This document shows, in pieces, positions 18,634 to 26,316 of a stretch of DNA of 64,000 nt. Every line of letters starts with the position of its first letter. The first letter of the stretch is position 1. The notes beneath the pieces are model-generated. The model searched no databases and was not told the DNA's origin. It saw only the letters and a list, made by a program, of their open reading frames with translations. The translations under genes were made by a program, and so were the position numbers. The DNA is from Cellulomonas edaphi (GTDB taxonomy: Bacteria > Actinomycetota > Actinomycetes > Actinomycetales > Cellulomonadaceae). Where the stretch lies: assembly GCF_030362815.1 (NCBI RefSeq), contig NZ_JAUCGR010000002.1:124001-188000 (forward strand), read 5' to 3'.

Positions 18634-19257
18634 ATGGTCTCCAGCACGAACGTCACCGTCGTGGGCGCCGGCTCCATGGGGGCAGCCATCGCGGCGCGGC
18701 TCGTCCAGGGCGGCGCCTCGGTCCAGGTGCTCGCGCGCGACGCCGGCAAGGCAGCCGCGCTGCCGGGGGTCGTGCCCGGCGCCATCGGTGACCCGATCAC
18801 CGGCGGCATCGTGGTGCTCGCACTGCCCTATGCCGCGGTCGGCGAGGTCGTCGCACGGTACGCCGACCAGCTGGACGGCGCGGTGCTGGTGGACCTCACC
18901 AATCCCGTCGACTTCGCCACCTTCGACTCGCTCGTCGTGCCCGCCGGGAGCTCGGCCGCGGCCGAGATCGCGGCGCTCGCGCCCGGGGCGGCGGTCCTCA
19001 AGGCGTTCAACACCACCTTCGCCGCGACCCTGGCGAGCGGCACGGTGGGCGCGGAGCCGACGACCGTCCTGGTGGCCGGTGACGACGCGGACGCCAAGGC
19101 GGCCTTCACCACGGCGGTGGAGGCGGGCGGGCTCCGGGTGGTCGACGCGGGGTCGCTCAAGCGCGCGCACGAGCTCGAGGCGCTCGGGTTCCTGCAGATG
19201 ACGCTGGCCGCAGCGGGTGCGACGTCCTGGTCCGCCGGCTTCGCGCTGGCCCGGTGA
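18634..19257 (+). CDS. NADPH-dependent F420 reductase-like oxidoreductase
   Basis: A 207-residue Rossmann protein of the NADP/F420 oxidoreductase-like family (COG2085 type). The nucleotide motif VVGAGSMGAAIAARL has GAGSMG at residues 11-16; ALPYAAV and LVDLTNPVDF follow, then the family's KAFNTTF segment. Substrate is not determined; relatives reduce F420, NADP or quinone-type compounds. It is coupled to the next gene by a GTGA overlap and sits behind the MarR operator, so it is the first gene of a two-gene regulated operon. Confidence 0.8.
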   Translation: MVSSTNVTVVGAGSMGAAIAARLVQGGASVQVLARDAGKAAALPGVVPGAIGDPITGGIVVLALPYAAVGEVVARYADQLDGAVLVDLTNPVDFATFDSLVVPAGSSAAAEIAALAPGAAVLKAFNTTFAATLASGTVGAEPTTVLVAGDDADAKAAFTTAVEAGGLRVVDAGSLKRAHELEALGFLQMTLAAAGATSWSAGFALAR

Positions 19258-20141
19258 GCGCCGACATGAGCCCCATCCAGAGCTCCGACATCCTCGGGTC
19301 CGCGACGGACGTCGGGCCGGTGACCCTCAAGGTCGGCGACCTCGACGCCATGACCGACTACTACGCCCGCGGGGTGGGCCTGCAGGTGCTGGGTCAGGAG
19401 GGCTCGGTGGTGACCCTCGGTCGCGGCGGCGTCGCGTCCGTGGTGCTCGAGCACTCCCCGCTCCTCAAGCACGCATCAGCCTCCGCGGCGGGCCTGTTCC
19501 ACACGGCGATCCTGTTCGAGGACCAGGCCGACCTCGCCGCCTCCGTCTACTCGGTCGCCCGCCGTTTCCCGCGGTCGTTCACCGGCAGCTCCGACCACGC
19601 CGTCTCCAAGGCGCTCTACTTCGACGACCCCGAGGGCAACGGCGTGGAGCTCTACTGGGACCGACCGCGCGAGGACTGGCAGTGGCGCGACGGCCGCGTG
19701 GTCATGGGTACGCAGTACCTCGACCCGAACGGGTTCCTCCAGGAGAGCCTCACCGAGGCCGGCGCCGAGGGGCCGGGCGACGGTGCGGCCGCCGTCGGGC
19801 ACGTCCACCTCAAGGTGGGCGACATCGAGACGGCGCGTCGCTTCTACGTCGACACGGTGGGTTTCGAGGTCACGGCTCAGCTGGGCGACCAGGCGCTGTT
19901 CGTCTCCGCCGGCGGCTACCACCACCACCTCGGCATGAACACCTGGCAGAGCCGCGGCGCCTCCGGTCGGTGGCCGGCGCTCGGGCTCGGCGAGCTCACC
20001 ATCGAGCTCGGGTCCCAGGACGATCGCGGGGCGTTGCGGGATCGGCTCGTCACGGGTGGCGTCGTCATCCGTGAGGACGACCAGGCTCTGGTGCTCGAGG
20101 ACCCGTGGAAGAACGAAGTCCGGGTGACGGTGGTCTCCTAG
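19254..20141 (+). CDS. VOC-superfamily catechol 2,3-dioxygenase-like protein
   Basis: A 295-residue protein with two VOC modules (~residues 20-145 and ~180-290), the layout of CatE-type extradiol dioxygenases. Candidate metal ligands are His in GLFHTAILF and Glu in GNGVELYWDRP for module 1, and His in GHVHLKVGD and Glu in WKNEVRV for module 2; a His-rich YHHHLGMN lies in module 2. By family, ring cleavage of a catechol or related compound is expected. With the MarR regulator and reductase this resembles quinone/catechol detoxification operons. The stop codon shares CTAG with the convergent gene. Confidence 0.82.
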   Translation: MSADMSPIQSSDILGSATDVGPVTLKVGDLDAMTDYYARGVGLQVLGQEGSVVTLGRGGVASVVLEHSPLLKHASASAAGLFHTAILFEDQADLAASVYSVARRFPRSFTGSSDHAVSKALYFDDPEGNGVELYWDRPREDWQWRDGRVVMGTQYLDPNGFLQESLTEAGAEGPGDGAAAVGHVHLKVGDIETARRFYVDTVGFEVTAQLGDQALFVSAGGYHHHLGMNTWQSRGASGRWPALGLGELTIELGSQDDRGALRDRLVTGGVVIREDDQALVLEDPWKNEVRVTVVS

Positions 20142-20899
20142 CCGGCGGAGATCCTGCCGGCGAGGTCCGCGGGGAGCAGCCGGCCGGTCCGTATCACGCG
20201 GAACTCCGTGACCACCGTCAGCGTCTGCGCTCCGAGCAGGCCGACGAGCACGAGGACCTGCGCCATGGCGGCCTGCAGGGCGCTGCCGCCACCGAGTAGC
20301 ACGCCGACGAACGCACCCGGCAGTGTGACGAGGCCGACTGTGCGCGTCTGGTCCATGCCCGGGACCAGGGCTTCCGGCACGAGCCTGAGCGCCACGAGGT
20401 CGATGGCGTCACGGGGCAGCAGGCCGAGCGCCAGCGCGGCCTCGCAGGTGTTCCACTGCTCTCTCAGCGCGCCGATCACGCGTCGTCCGGCGAGCGAGTG
20501 GGCATTCATGGTGCCGCCGATGATGATGCCGGCGAAGGGAACCAGCGCCGCCGCGCGGAAGGGAACCGCGCCGGTCGCGAAGACCACGGCCAGGACGGGA
20601 GCGATCCCCGCGGCCATCGCCAGGGCCGCCCACGGCCACGCACCGGGGACGCCGATCCGTCTCGTCGTGATGACCACCGCGACCGCGAACATGGCGAGGA
20701 CGAACACCATCGACCAGGCCATCGACCGCAGCACGAGCGCGATGACGAGCGAGACGAGCGCCAGCTGCAGGACCGCCCGGAGCGCCGCGGAGGCGATCTG
20801 CCGTTCGGTGCGCAGCCGCCCCACCGCGGCCGCGCCGACGGCCAGGGCGACGAGCAGGGCGAGCGCGACGATCGCGGGTACGCCGGGCTGGGCGGGCAC
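20138..20899 (-). CDS. UPF0014/FetB-type ABC permease, no ATPase partner nearby
   Basis: A 253-residue polytopic membrane protein with about seven helices and the FetB/YbbM signature around GIIIGGTMNAHSLAGRR and the conserved GLVTLPGAFVGVLLGG segment. E. coli FetB exports iron together with the ATPase FetA; no ATPase gene lies beside it here, so either FetA is encoded elsewhere or this paralogue works alone. GTG 20899 is preceded by TAGGCT at a 6-base gap, a leaderless start. Its stop overlaps the convergent dioxygenase stop. Confidence 0.82.
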   Translation of the reverse strand: MPAQPGVPAIVALALLVALAVGAAAVGRLRTERQIASAALRAVLQLALVSLVIALVLRSMAWSMVFVLAMFAVAVVITTRRIGVPGAWPWAALAMAAGIAPVLAVVFATGAVPFRAAALVPFAGIIIGGTMNAHSLAGRRVIGALREQWNTCEAALALGLLPRDAIDLVALRLVPEALVPGMDQTRTVGLVTLPGAFVGVLLGGGSALQAAMAQVLVLVGLLGAQTLTVVTEFRVIRTGRLLPADLAGRISAG

Positions 20900-21251
20900 C
20901 GCGCCAGCCTATGCAGTCGGCGGCCGGTCGTCGGCAGGTCGTCCGCCCGGTCGGGACGCGGCCGTGTTCCGCTGCGGGTCACGTCCGGCGCCCCGCAGAC
21001 GGCGGCGCGAGCGCTCCGGTGGCGGGGCGCGCGCGAGCGGCCTAGCGTCGTCCCACCATGCCGGTCCCGCGCGGGCCGGCACCTTCGCCGGGGGTAGGAA
21101 GCACCGCCCGACGCCGCCAGCGTGACGCGATGCGCGCACGGACCCAGCGCCGCCGCACGCCGCCGACCCAGGTCGCGGCGACCGCACGCGCGACCGACAG
21201 CACGACGGGCCGGGACGCCTCCCTGCCCGTCGCCCGCCCTGGGAGGACCTC
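20900..21251. other. Intergenic region before yihY
   Basis: This 352-base stretch carries the fetB -10 (reverse complement TAGGCT at 20906-20911) and an imperfect hairpin at about 21059-21081. A 65-codon plus-strand frame at 21058-21255 ends in an ATGA overlap with yihY, but it is Arg/Thr/Pro-rich with no recognisable domain and I do not call it a gene. Confidence 0.5.
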
Positions 21252-22319
21252 ATGACACACGACGACACCAGCACCACGAGCGCGGCGCCCGATCCCGAGG
21301 ACTCGCGGAAGCCCGACTCTCCCGGCGAGCTCACGTCGCGGTCATGGACCTACATCGTGCGCAAGACCCTGCGGGAGTTCTCGCGGGACGAGTGCACCGA
21401 CCTGGCCGCCGCGTTGACCTACTACGCCGTGCTGGCGATCGCCCCGGCGGCGCTGGCGATCGTCTCGATCTTCGGCCTGGTGAGCGATCCGAAGCCCATG
21501 GTCGACAACGTGCTCAAGATCGTCGGCGACGTCGGCTCGCAGTCAGCGGTTGACAGCGTCAAGCCGGTGCTGGACAGGCTCACGCAGGCACCGTCGGCCG
21601 GGGTGGCGCTCGTCGTCGGCGTGCTGCTCGCGCTGTGGTCCGCCTCGGGCTACGTCGCGGCGTTCAGCCGCGGTCTCAACCGTGTCTACGAGGTCGAGGA
21701 GGGCCGGCCGATCTGGAAGCTGCGGCCCGCACTCCTGCTCGTGACCCTCGTGCTCGTCGTCATCGCGGTGCTGGTCGCGGCGCTCATCGTGCTCTCCGGC
21801 GGTGTGGCGAGCTCGGTCGGTGACGCCATCGGCCTGAGCGACCCGGTCATCACGGTGTGGAACTACGGCAAGTGGGTCCTGGTCCTCGCGCTCGTCGTGC
21901 TCGGGGTCGCGATCCTCTACCACTCGACGCCCAACGTGAGGCAGCCGAAGTTCCGCTGGATCAGCCTCGGCGCGATCGTCGCGATCCTCGTGTGGATCGT
22001 CGCCTCGCTCGCGTTCGGCTTCTACGTCGCCAACTTCTCCAGCTACGACAAGACGTACGGCTCGCTGGCCGGCGTCGTCGTCGCGCTGCTGTGGCTGTGG
22101 ATCACCAACCTCGCGCTGCTGTTCGGCGCGGAGCTCGACGCGGAGGTGGAGCGCGGCCGGGAGCTGCAGGGCGGCATCGAGGCCGAGCGGTCCATCCAGC
22201 TGCCGCCGCGGGACACCAAGGCGAGCGACAAGAAGCAGGCCAAGCTGGAGGACGATGTCCGCAAGGGCCGCGAGCTGCGCGAGCACGCCGAGCCGGACGA
22301 GGCACGCGGTGAGCGGTGA
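21252..22319 (+). CDS. YihY/virulence factor BrkB family membrane protein
   Basis: A 355-residue membrane protein with a soluble N-terminus, six transmembrane segments between ~residues 50 and 290, and a charged C-terminal tail rich in Lys, Glu and Arg. Family marks include FSRDECTDLAAALTYYAVLA, the RGLNRVYEVEEGRP loop and YGSLAGVVVALLWLWITNLALLFGAELDAE. The family was once annotated as RNase BN, wrongly; its real role is unknown. The start ATG 21252 follows GGGAGGACC. Confidence 0.9.
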   Translation: MTHDDTSTTSAAPDPEDSRKPDSPGELTSRSWTYIVRKTLREFSRDECTDLAAALTYYAVLAIAPAALAIVSIFGLVSDPKPMVDNVLKIVGDVGSQSAVDSVKPVLDRLTQAPSAGVALVVGVLLALWSASGYVAAFSRGLNRVYEVEEGRPIWKLRPALLLVTLVLVVIAVLVAALIVLSGGVASSVGDAIGLSDPVITVWNYGKWVLVLALVVLGVAILYHSTPNVRQPKFRWISLGAIVAILVWIVASLAFGFYVANFSSYDKTYGSLAGVVVALLWLWITNLALLFGAELDAEVERGRELQGGIEAERSIQLPPRDTKASDKKQAKLEDDVRKGRELREHAEPDEARGER

Positions 22320-23257
22320 CGCCTCCGCTCGACCGTCGGGCCGAGCCCGAGCGCCCCGATCCCGAGCGCCCCGAGCGCCCCGATCCCGAGCGCCCCGAGC
22401 GCCCCGAGTCCGAGCGGCCCGAGCCCGAGCGTCGCGGGGAGGAGCGTCCTAGAGTCGACGACGTGCCCGAGAACGTGATGAATGCCGTCGACGCCGACCC
22501 CCGGGTTGAGGCACCCGGTGAGGCCCGGGTCGAGCGCGCCGCGGCGATCACCGAGCTCCAGTCCATCCTGCTCGAGACCTCCGACGTTCAGGACCTGGTG
22601 CAGGGCGTGGCCGACGCGGCCGCGGCCCGCCTGGCGACGCGCGCGGAGGTGACGGTCACGCTGCGCCGGGAGGGACGGCTCGGGGTCGTCGCCAGCAGCG
22701 GCGACCGCGCGCGCTCGTGCGACGAGGTCGAGTACGACGCGGGCGAGGGTCCCTGCGTGGAGGCGGTGGACGGGGGCGTGGTCGTGCGCGTCCCCGACCT
22801 TCCCTCGGAGGAGCGTTGGCCCGCGTGGGCCGCAGCCGCCCGAGCTGCAGGCTTCGTCTCCGCGGCCGCCTTCCCGGCCGTGGTCGAGCCCGGCGTCGCG
22901 GTCGCCGTCAACGTCTACAGCGAGGACCCCGAAGGCTGGGGGCCGGTGGCCACCGATCGCGGCGTCATGTACGCCGCGGAGGTGGCCCGAGCGGTCCGCC
23001 TCTCCCTACGGGTGGCGCGCGAGGCGGAGGTGTCCCAGGACCTGCGCGCGGCCCTGTCCTCGCGTGCGGTCATCGACCAGGCGCTCGGCGTCATCATGGC
23101 GCAGAACCGGTGCGCGGCCGACGAGGCCTTCGCCATCCTGCGGCGTGCGTCGCAGCACCGGAACGTGAAGCTGCGCGACGTCGCCGTCTCGGTGGTCGCG
23201 AACATCACCGGGCAGGCGCCGAGCGCCGAGCGGTCCTTCGTCGAACGGTCGTCCTGA
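22316..23257 (+). CDS. GAF-ANTAR domain regulator (start uncertain)
   Basis: From GTG 22316 (overlapping the yihY stop) the product is 313 residues; from GTG 22463 it is 264. Both are in frame. The GTG at 22463 has a -10 TAGAGT exactly 7 bases upstream and would give a leaderless mRNA without the repetitive Pro-Glu-Arg N-terminus, so it is the more likely start. A GAF domain (~residues 100-215 of the long form) carries YDAGEGPCVEAV; the C-terminal ANTAR domain reads SRAVIDQALGVIMAQNRC and continues to the end. ANTAR domains bind paired-hairpin RNAs and act as antiterminators. A second ANTAR protein, PdtaR, is at 34818. Confidence 0.85.
   Translation: MTPPLDRRAEPERPDPERPERPDPERPERPESERPEPERRGEERPRVDDVPENVMNAVDADPRVEAPGEARVERAAAITELQSILLETSDVQDLVQGVADAAAARLATRAEVTVTLRREGRLGVVASSGDRARSCDEVEYDAGEGPCVEAVDGGVVVRVPDLPSEERWPAWAAAARAAGFVSAAAFPAVVEPGVAVAVNVYSEDPEGWGPVATDRGVMYAAEVARAVRLSLRVAREAEVSQDLRAALSSRAVIDQALGVIMAQNRCAADEAFAILRRASQHRNVKLRDVAVSVVANITGQAPSAERSFVERSS
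22358..22405 (+). repeat. Tandem 24-bp repeat within a Pro-Glu-Arg stretch
   Basis: Two identical 24-bp units (22358-22381 and 22382-22405) lie inside a low-complexity block at about 22342-22430 built from CCCGAGCGC-like words. If translated in the GAF-ANTAR frame it encodes PERPDPERPERPDPERPE. If the downstream GTG is the real start, it is a GC-rich leader lying just before the promoter. Confidence 0.85.
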
Positions 23258-23294
23258 CCGTGCGGGGCGCCGCGGCCGGGTCCTGCTCGACGCC

Positions 23295-23666
23295 GTGACG
23301 GCGGCCCCGCGGACGCGCCCGGCGTTCGTGCTGCACGACCACCGCCGGCCCCGCCCGCACTACGACCTCCGCCTGGAGGAGGGTGGGGTGCTCCGCTCGT
23401 GGGCCTTGCCGCGCGGGCTGCCGACGCAGGTGGGGCAGCCGCGACTGGCCATCGCCGTGCCCGACCACGACCTCGACCACCTGACGTTCACGGACGAGAC
23501 CAAGTCCATCGCCGACACCGGGTGGTGGGAGCTGGAGGACCGCGACGAGCACCGGACGGTGCTGGTGCTGCACGGCCGGGGCGTGCCGGTGCGCTACGCG
23601 CTCGTGACGACCGACCGGGGGCTTCTCCTCAGTCGCACCGAGGAGCAGCCCGCGGCGTCGGCGTGA
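23295..23666 (+). CDS. Stand-alone LigD-type 3'-phosphoesterase domain protein
   Basis: A 123-residue protein corresponding to just the 3'-phosphoesterase (PE) domain of the DNA repair ligase LigD. The active-site block FVLHDHRRPRPHYDLRLE followed by LRSWALPRGLP matches the HDxxRxHYDxRLE and SWAxPKG motifs, and VPDHDLDHLTF the next conserved block. In LigD this domain removes 3'-terminal ribonucleotides and phosphates before end joining. No ligase or polymerase domain is adjacent, so it would act in trans with a LigD encoded elsewhere. GTG 23295 is the only reasonable start. Confidence 0.85.
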   Translation: MTAAPRTRPAFVLHDHRRPRPHYDLRLEEGGVLRSWALPRGLPTQVGQPRLAIAVPDHDLDHLTFTDETKSIADTGWWELEDRDEHRTVLVLHGRGVPVRYALVTTDRGLLLSRTEEQPAASA

Positions 23667-23667
23667 C

Positions 23668-23699
23668 CACGGGCGGTCCCTGCGCGGGGACCGCCCGTG
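23668..23699. terminator. Bidirectional terminator hairpin
   Basis: A 13-bp perfect stem (23668-23680 with 23687-23699) and a 6-base loop lie two bases after the phosphoesterase stop and ten before the end of the convergent pyruvyl transferase gene. There is no T-tract. Confidence 0.85.
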
Positions 23700-23709
23700 C
23701 GAGGCCAGC

Positions 23710-24642
23710 TCAGGCGCGAGCGCGCGGCCGCATGAACGGTGCCGCGGTGAGCAGCTTCTTGTAGTCGAACGTGATGGGGCGGGCGTCGAACCGGAACGCC
23801 TTGCGCAGCACGTCGACGGTCAGCGGCTGCGCGGCCGGGTCGAACTTGACCGGGTAGCGGTGCTTCTTGACCGACGCGAAGTAGTCGTGGAACTTGAACT
23901 CGCCGCCGCGCGGCGTGCCGGACGCGAGCCACGCGCTGGGGATGCCGTAGGCGTCGGACACGATCAGGCCGTGCAGCGAGGACGTGACGATGCGCTTGCA
24001 GGAGAGCATCTCGTCGATGATGCGCTCGATGTCGCCCGAGCCGTAGTCGATCACGCGCACGCCGGGCCCGACCTCGGCCTCCGCCCAGGAGCGCTCCGCC
24101 CAGCGCACGATGACGCCGACCTCGTAGGTGGGCGTGATCTTCGGCAGGTAGTACAGCGGAGCGAGCAGCGCGGGGTCGCCGTACACCGCGGGGCACGTGC
24201 CCTTGTAGTGCAGCACCTTGGCGCGCGTCAGCGGACCACGCACGGCCGTGTACCGCGCGTTCTTGGAGACGCGACCGCCGGCCTCGGTGCCGAAGGAGCC
24301 GGTGCCCCACACGATCGACTCATCGGTCGCGCGGCCCAGGATGGAGCCCACCGCGACGTACGCGCGCTCGCCCGGCTCGGCCAGGGACACCTTGCGGCCC
24401 GTCATCTTGGCCAGGAGCCACGGCGAGAGCAGGTCGCCGAAGTTGACGTGGTTGTCCCACCAGACCAGCGGGATCGAGCCGTCCTCGCGGAGCACCATGT
24501 CCTCGCTCGGAACGAACTGCTGCACGAGCTGCTGGTGGCGGCCGGGGCCGAGGGTGTGGGGGAAGCGACGGCCGAGTCGTGCGGAGACGAGGCGGCCCGC
24601 ACGTCGGCGCGCGGCGCGCGTGAGGTCGGTCATGGGCCGCAT
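23710..24642 (-). CDS. Polysaccharide pyruvyl transferase family protein
   Basis: A 310-residue protein of the PF04230 family, which transfers pyruvate from phosphoenolpyruvate to sugars of cell-wall or exopolysaccharides. Family features are LVWWDNHVNFGDLLSPWL near the N-terminus, VGSILGRATDESIVWGTG, AVRGPLTRAK, YGDPALL, and the late SSLHGLIVSDAYGIPSAWL block. ATG 24642 is chosen; ATG 24633 three codons later is equally possible, and neither has a clear Shine-Dalgarno. It stands alone: no glycosyltransferase is adjacent. Confidence 0.85.
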   Translation of the reverse strand: MRPMTDLTRAARRRAGRLVSARLGRRFPHTLGPGRHQQLVQQFVPSEDMVLREDGSIPLVWWDNHVNFGDLLSPWLLAKMTGRKVSLAEPGERAYVAVGSILGRATDESIVWGTGSFGTEAGGRVSKNARYTAVRGPLTRAKVLHYKGTCPAVYGDPALLAPLYYLPKITPTYEVGVIVRWAERSWAEAEVGPGVRVIDYGSGDIERIIDEMLSCKRIVTSSLHGLIVSDAYGIPSAWLASGTPRGGEFKFHDYFASVKKHRYPVKFDPAAQPLTVDVLRKAFRFDARPITFDYKKLLTAAPFMRPRARA

Positions 24643-24770
24643 GATTTCACGAACTGCCCGCCGGCCGGGCCGGGGCGACACGCCGCGGACCGTCGTGCGA
24701 GGGGCGGTCCCGGACGAACCGCCTACGCCGCGCACGGACGGTCCGCGTCCGGGCGCGGCCGGCGTGCGGA

Positions 24771-25241
24771 TCAGCCCGCGGCCGGGGCCGCGCCGGCGAC
24801 GCCGAGCACCCAGGTCACCCCGAAGCGGTCCGTGAGCATGCCGAAGCCGGCGCTCCAGGCGGATGCCGCGAGCGGCTCGACGACGGTGGCTCCGGCGGCG
24901 AGCCCGTCCCAGACCCCCTGCACCTCCTCGAGGGTGCTCGCGTCCACGGAGACGAAGAACGGCTGGTCGGTCAGCGTGACGCCGTTCTCGCGGCGCGTGG
25001 AACCGGCGGCCGTCGCGGACCCCTCCGTCCGGCCCGGCACGTCGTAGGCGAGCAGGCGGAAGCCGTCCTCGGTGGCGAGCCGGGCGAAGACCACCTTGTC
25101 GGCCTCCGGCGCCCCGGCGGGCATCCCGAGCTCGCCGTAGGTGGTGATGCTCAGCGCTCCTCCGAACACGGACTGGTAGAGCCGGAGCGCGTCGCGCGCG
25201 TCGCCGCGGAAGTTGAGGTGGGTGGCGGTCGTGAGACTCAT
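24771..25241 (-). CDS. PhnB-like VOC family protein
   Basis: A 156-residue single-module VOC protein of the PhnB/YdcE-like group: THLNFRGDARDALRLYQSVFGGALSITTY at the N-terminus and FGMLTDRFGVTWVLGV near the end. Metal ligands are weak in this group and activity is unknown. AGGAGG precedes the ATG. It is divergent from a WYL regulator, and the 100-bp gap holds a 29-bp palindrome, so it is probably that regulator's target. Confidence 0.82.
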   Translation of the reverse strand: MSLTTATHLNFRGDARDALRLYQSVFGGALSITTYGELGMPAGAPEADKVVFARLATEDGFRLLAYDVPGRTEGSATAAGSTRRENGVTLTDQPFFVSVDASTLEEVQGVWDGLAAGATVVEPLAASAWSAGFGMLTDRFGVTWVLGVAGAAPAAG

Positions 25242-25296
25242 GGCTCCTCCTGGGTCGTCGCCGGGCTCGTCCCGGCGTTCGGCCCGATCCTCAACC

Positions 25297-25335
25297 CGGT
25301 CTAGGTCAGTTCCTGTCCTAGACCGTGCCTAGCCT
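25297..25335. promoter_or_regulatory. WYL-regulator operator and leaderless promoter
   Basis: CGGTCTAGG-N11-CCTAGACCG (25297-25325) has perfect 9-bp arms. It is directly followed by TAGCCT (25330-25335), which lies exactly 6 bases before the ATG of the WYL gene. The repeat occupies the -35/spacer area and faces the divergent VOC gene, so it likely serves both directions. Confidence 0.7.
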
Positions 25336-25341
25336 TGCACC

Positions 25342-26316
25342 ATGTCCACGAGCCGCCAGCTCCACCTGCTGTCGCTCCTGCAGACCCGGCGCGACTGGCC
25401 AGGGACGGTTCTCGCCGAACGCCTCGGCGTGAGCAGCCGCACCGTCCGCCGTGACGTCGAGCGCCTGCGCGAGATGGGCTACAGCATCCGGGCGGACCTG
25501 GGCCCCGCCGGCGGCTACCGCCTGGACGCCGGGAGCGAGCTCCCGCCGCTGCTCTTCGACGACGACCAGGTGGTCGCCCTCGCGGTCGCGCTGCGGACGG
25601 CCGCCGTGAACGGCGTCGGCATCGACGAGGCGGCGCTGCGGGCGCTGACCACGGTGCGGCAGGTGATGCCGTCGAGGCTCCGTCATCGCCTGGACGCCGT
25701 GGACGTCACCGCGATCGCCGGCGGCGCCTCGCGCGCACCGGTCTCGCCCGACGTGCTCGTCGCCCTGTCGTCGGCTGTCCGGGCCCGTGAGGTCCTTCGC
25801 CTCGAGTACGCGGCGGTGCCCGGCGCCCCGGGCGCGCCGTCGGCACGACGAAGGGTCGAGCCGCACCACGTGGTCGCCACCCTCGGCCGCTGGTACCTCG
25901 TGGCCTGGGACCTCGATCGCGAGGACTGGCGGACGTTCCGCGTCGACCGCGTCACGCCGCTCACCCCCACGGGGCCGCGCTTCGCGCCCCGCTCCGTGCC
26001 CGGTGGCGACGTGCGCGCCTTCGTCGCCGGCCAGTTCAGGGGCTCGGGCGGCGCCGACGGGTGGCCGTGCGTGGGAACCGTCGTCCTGCACCGGCCGGCC
26101 GCCGAGGTCGTCCCGTTCGCCGGGGAGGGCCTCGTGGAGGTTCTCGGCCCGGACCGGTGCCGCGTCGAGCTGGGTTCGTGGTCGTGGATCGGCCTCGCGG
26201 CTTCTCTCAACCGCTTCGACGCCGACGTCCAGGTGGTCGGGCCGCCGGAGCTCGTCGCGGCCTTCGCCCAGCTGGCCGCACGGAACGCGGCGGCCGCCGG
26301 CCTCGCGGAGCGCTAG
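25342..26316 (+). CDS. HTH-WYL transcriptional regulator (YafY type)
   Basis: A 324-residue regulator. The N-terminal winged helix (RQLHLLSLLQTRRDWPGTVL, then LGVSSRTVRRDVERLREMG) is followed by the WYL domain: the ligand strand GRWYLVAWDLDREDWRTFRVDRV is at ~residues 183-205. WYL domains sense nucleic acids or small ligands. The first residues follow a -10 at leaderless spacing. The stop codon shares CTAG with the convergent dispanin gene. Control of the neighbouring VOC gene is inferred from the shared palindrome. Confidence 0.9.
   Translation: MSTSRQLHLLSLLQTRRDWPGTVLAERLGVSSRTVRRDVERLREMGYSIRADLGPAGGYRLDAGSELPPLLFDDDQVVALAVALRTAAVNGVGIDEAALRALTTVRQVMPSRLRHRLDAVDVTAIAGGASRAPVSPDVLVALSSAVRAREVLRLEYAAVPGAPGAPSARRRVEPHHVVATLGRWYLVAWDLDREDWRTFRVDRVTPLTPTGPRFAPRSVPGGDVRAFVAGQFRGSGGADGWPCVGTVVLHRPAAEVVPFAGEGLVEVLGPDRCRVELGSWSWIGLAASLNRFDADVQVVGPPELVAAFAQLAARNAAAAGLAER

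Noticed and set aside
21058..21255. A 65-codon frame ending in ATGA overlap with yihY
   Set aside because: No recognisable domain, Arg/Thr/Pro-rich, and its start is nine bases from the nearest -10-like sequence. The yihY start has its own Shine-Dalgarno, so the overlap is likely chance.
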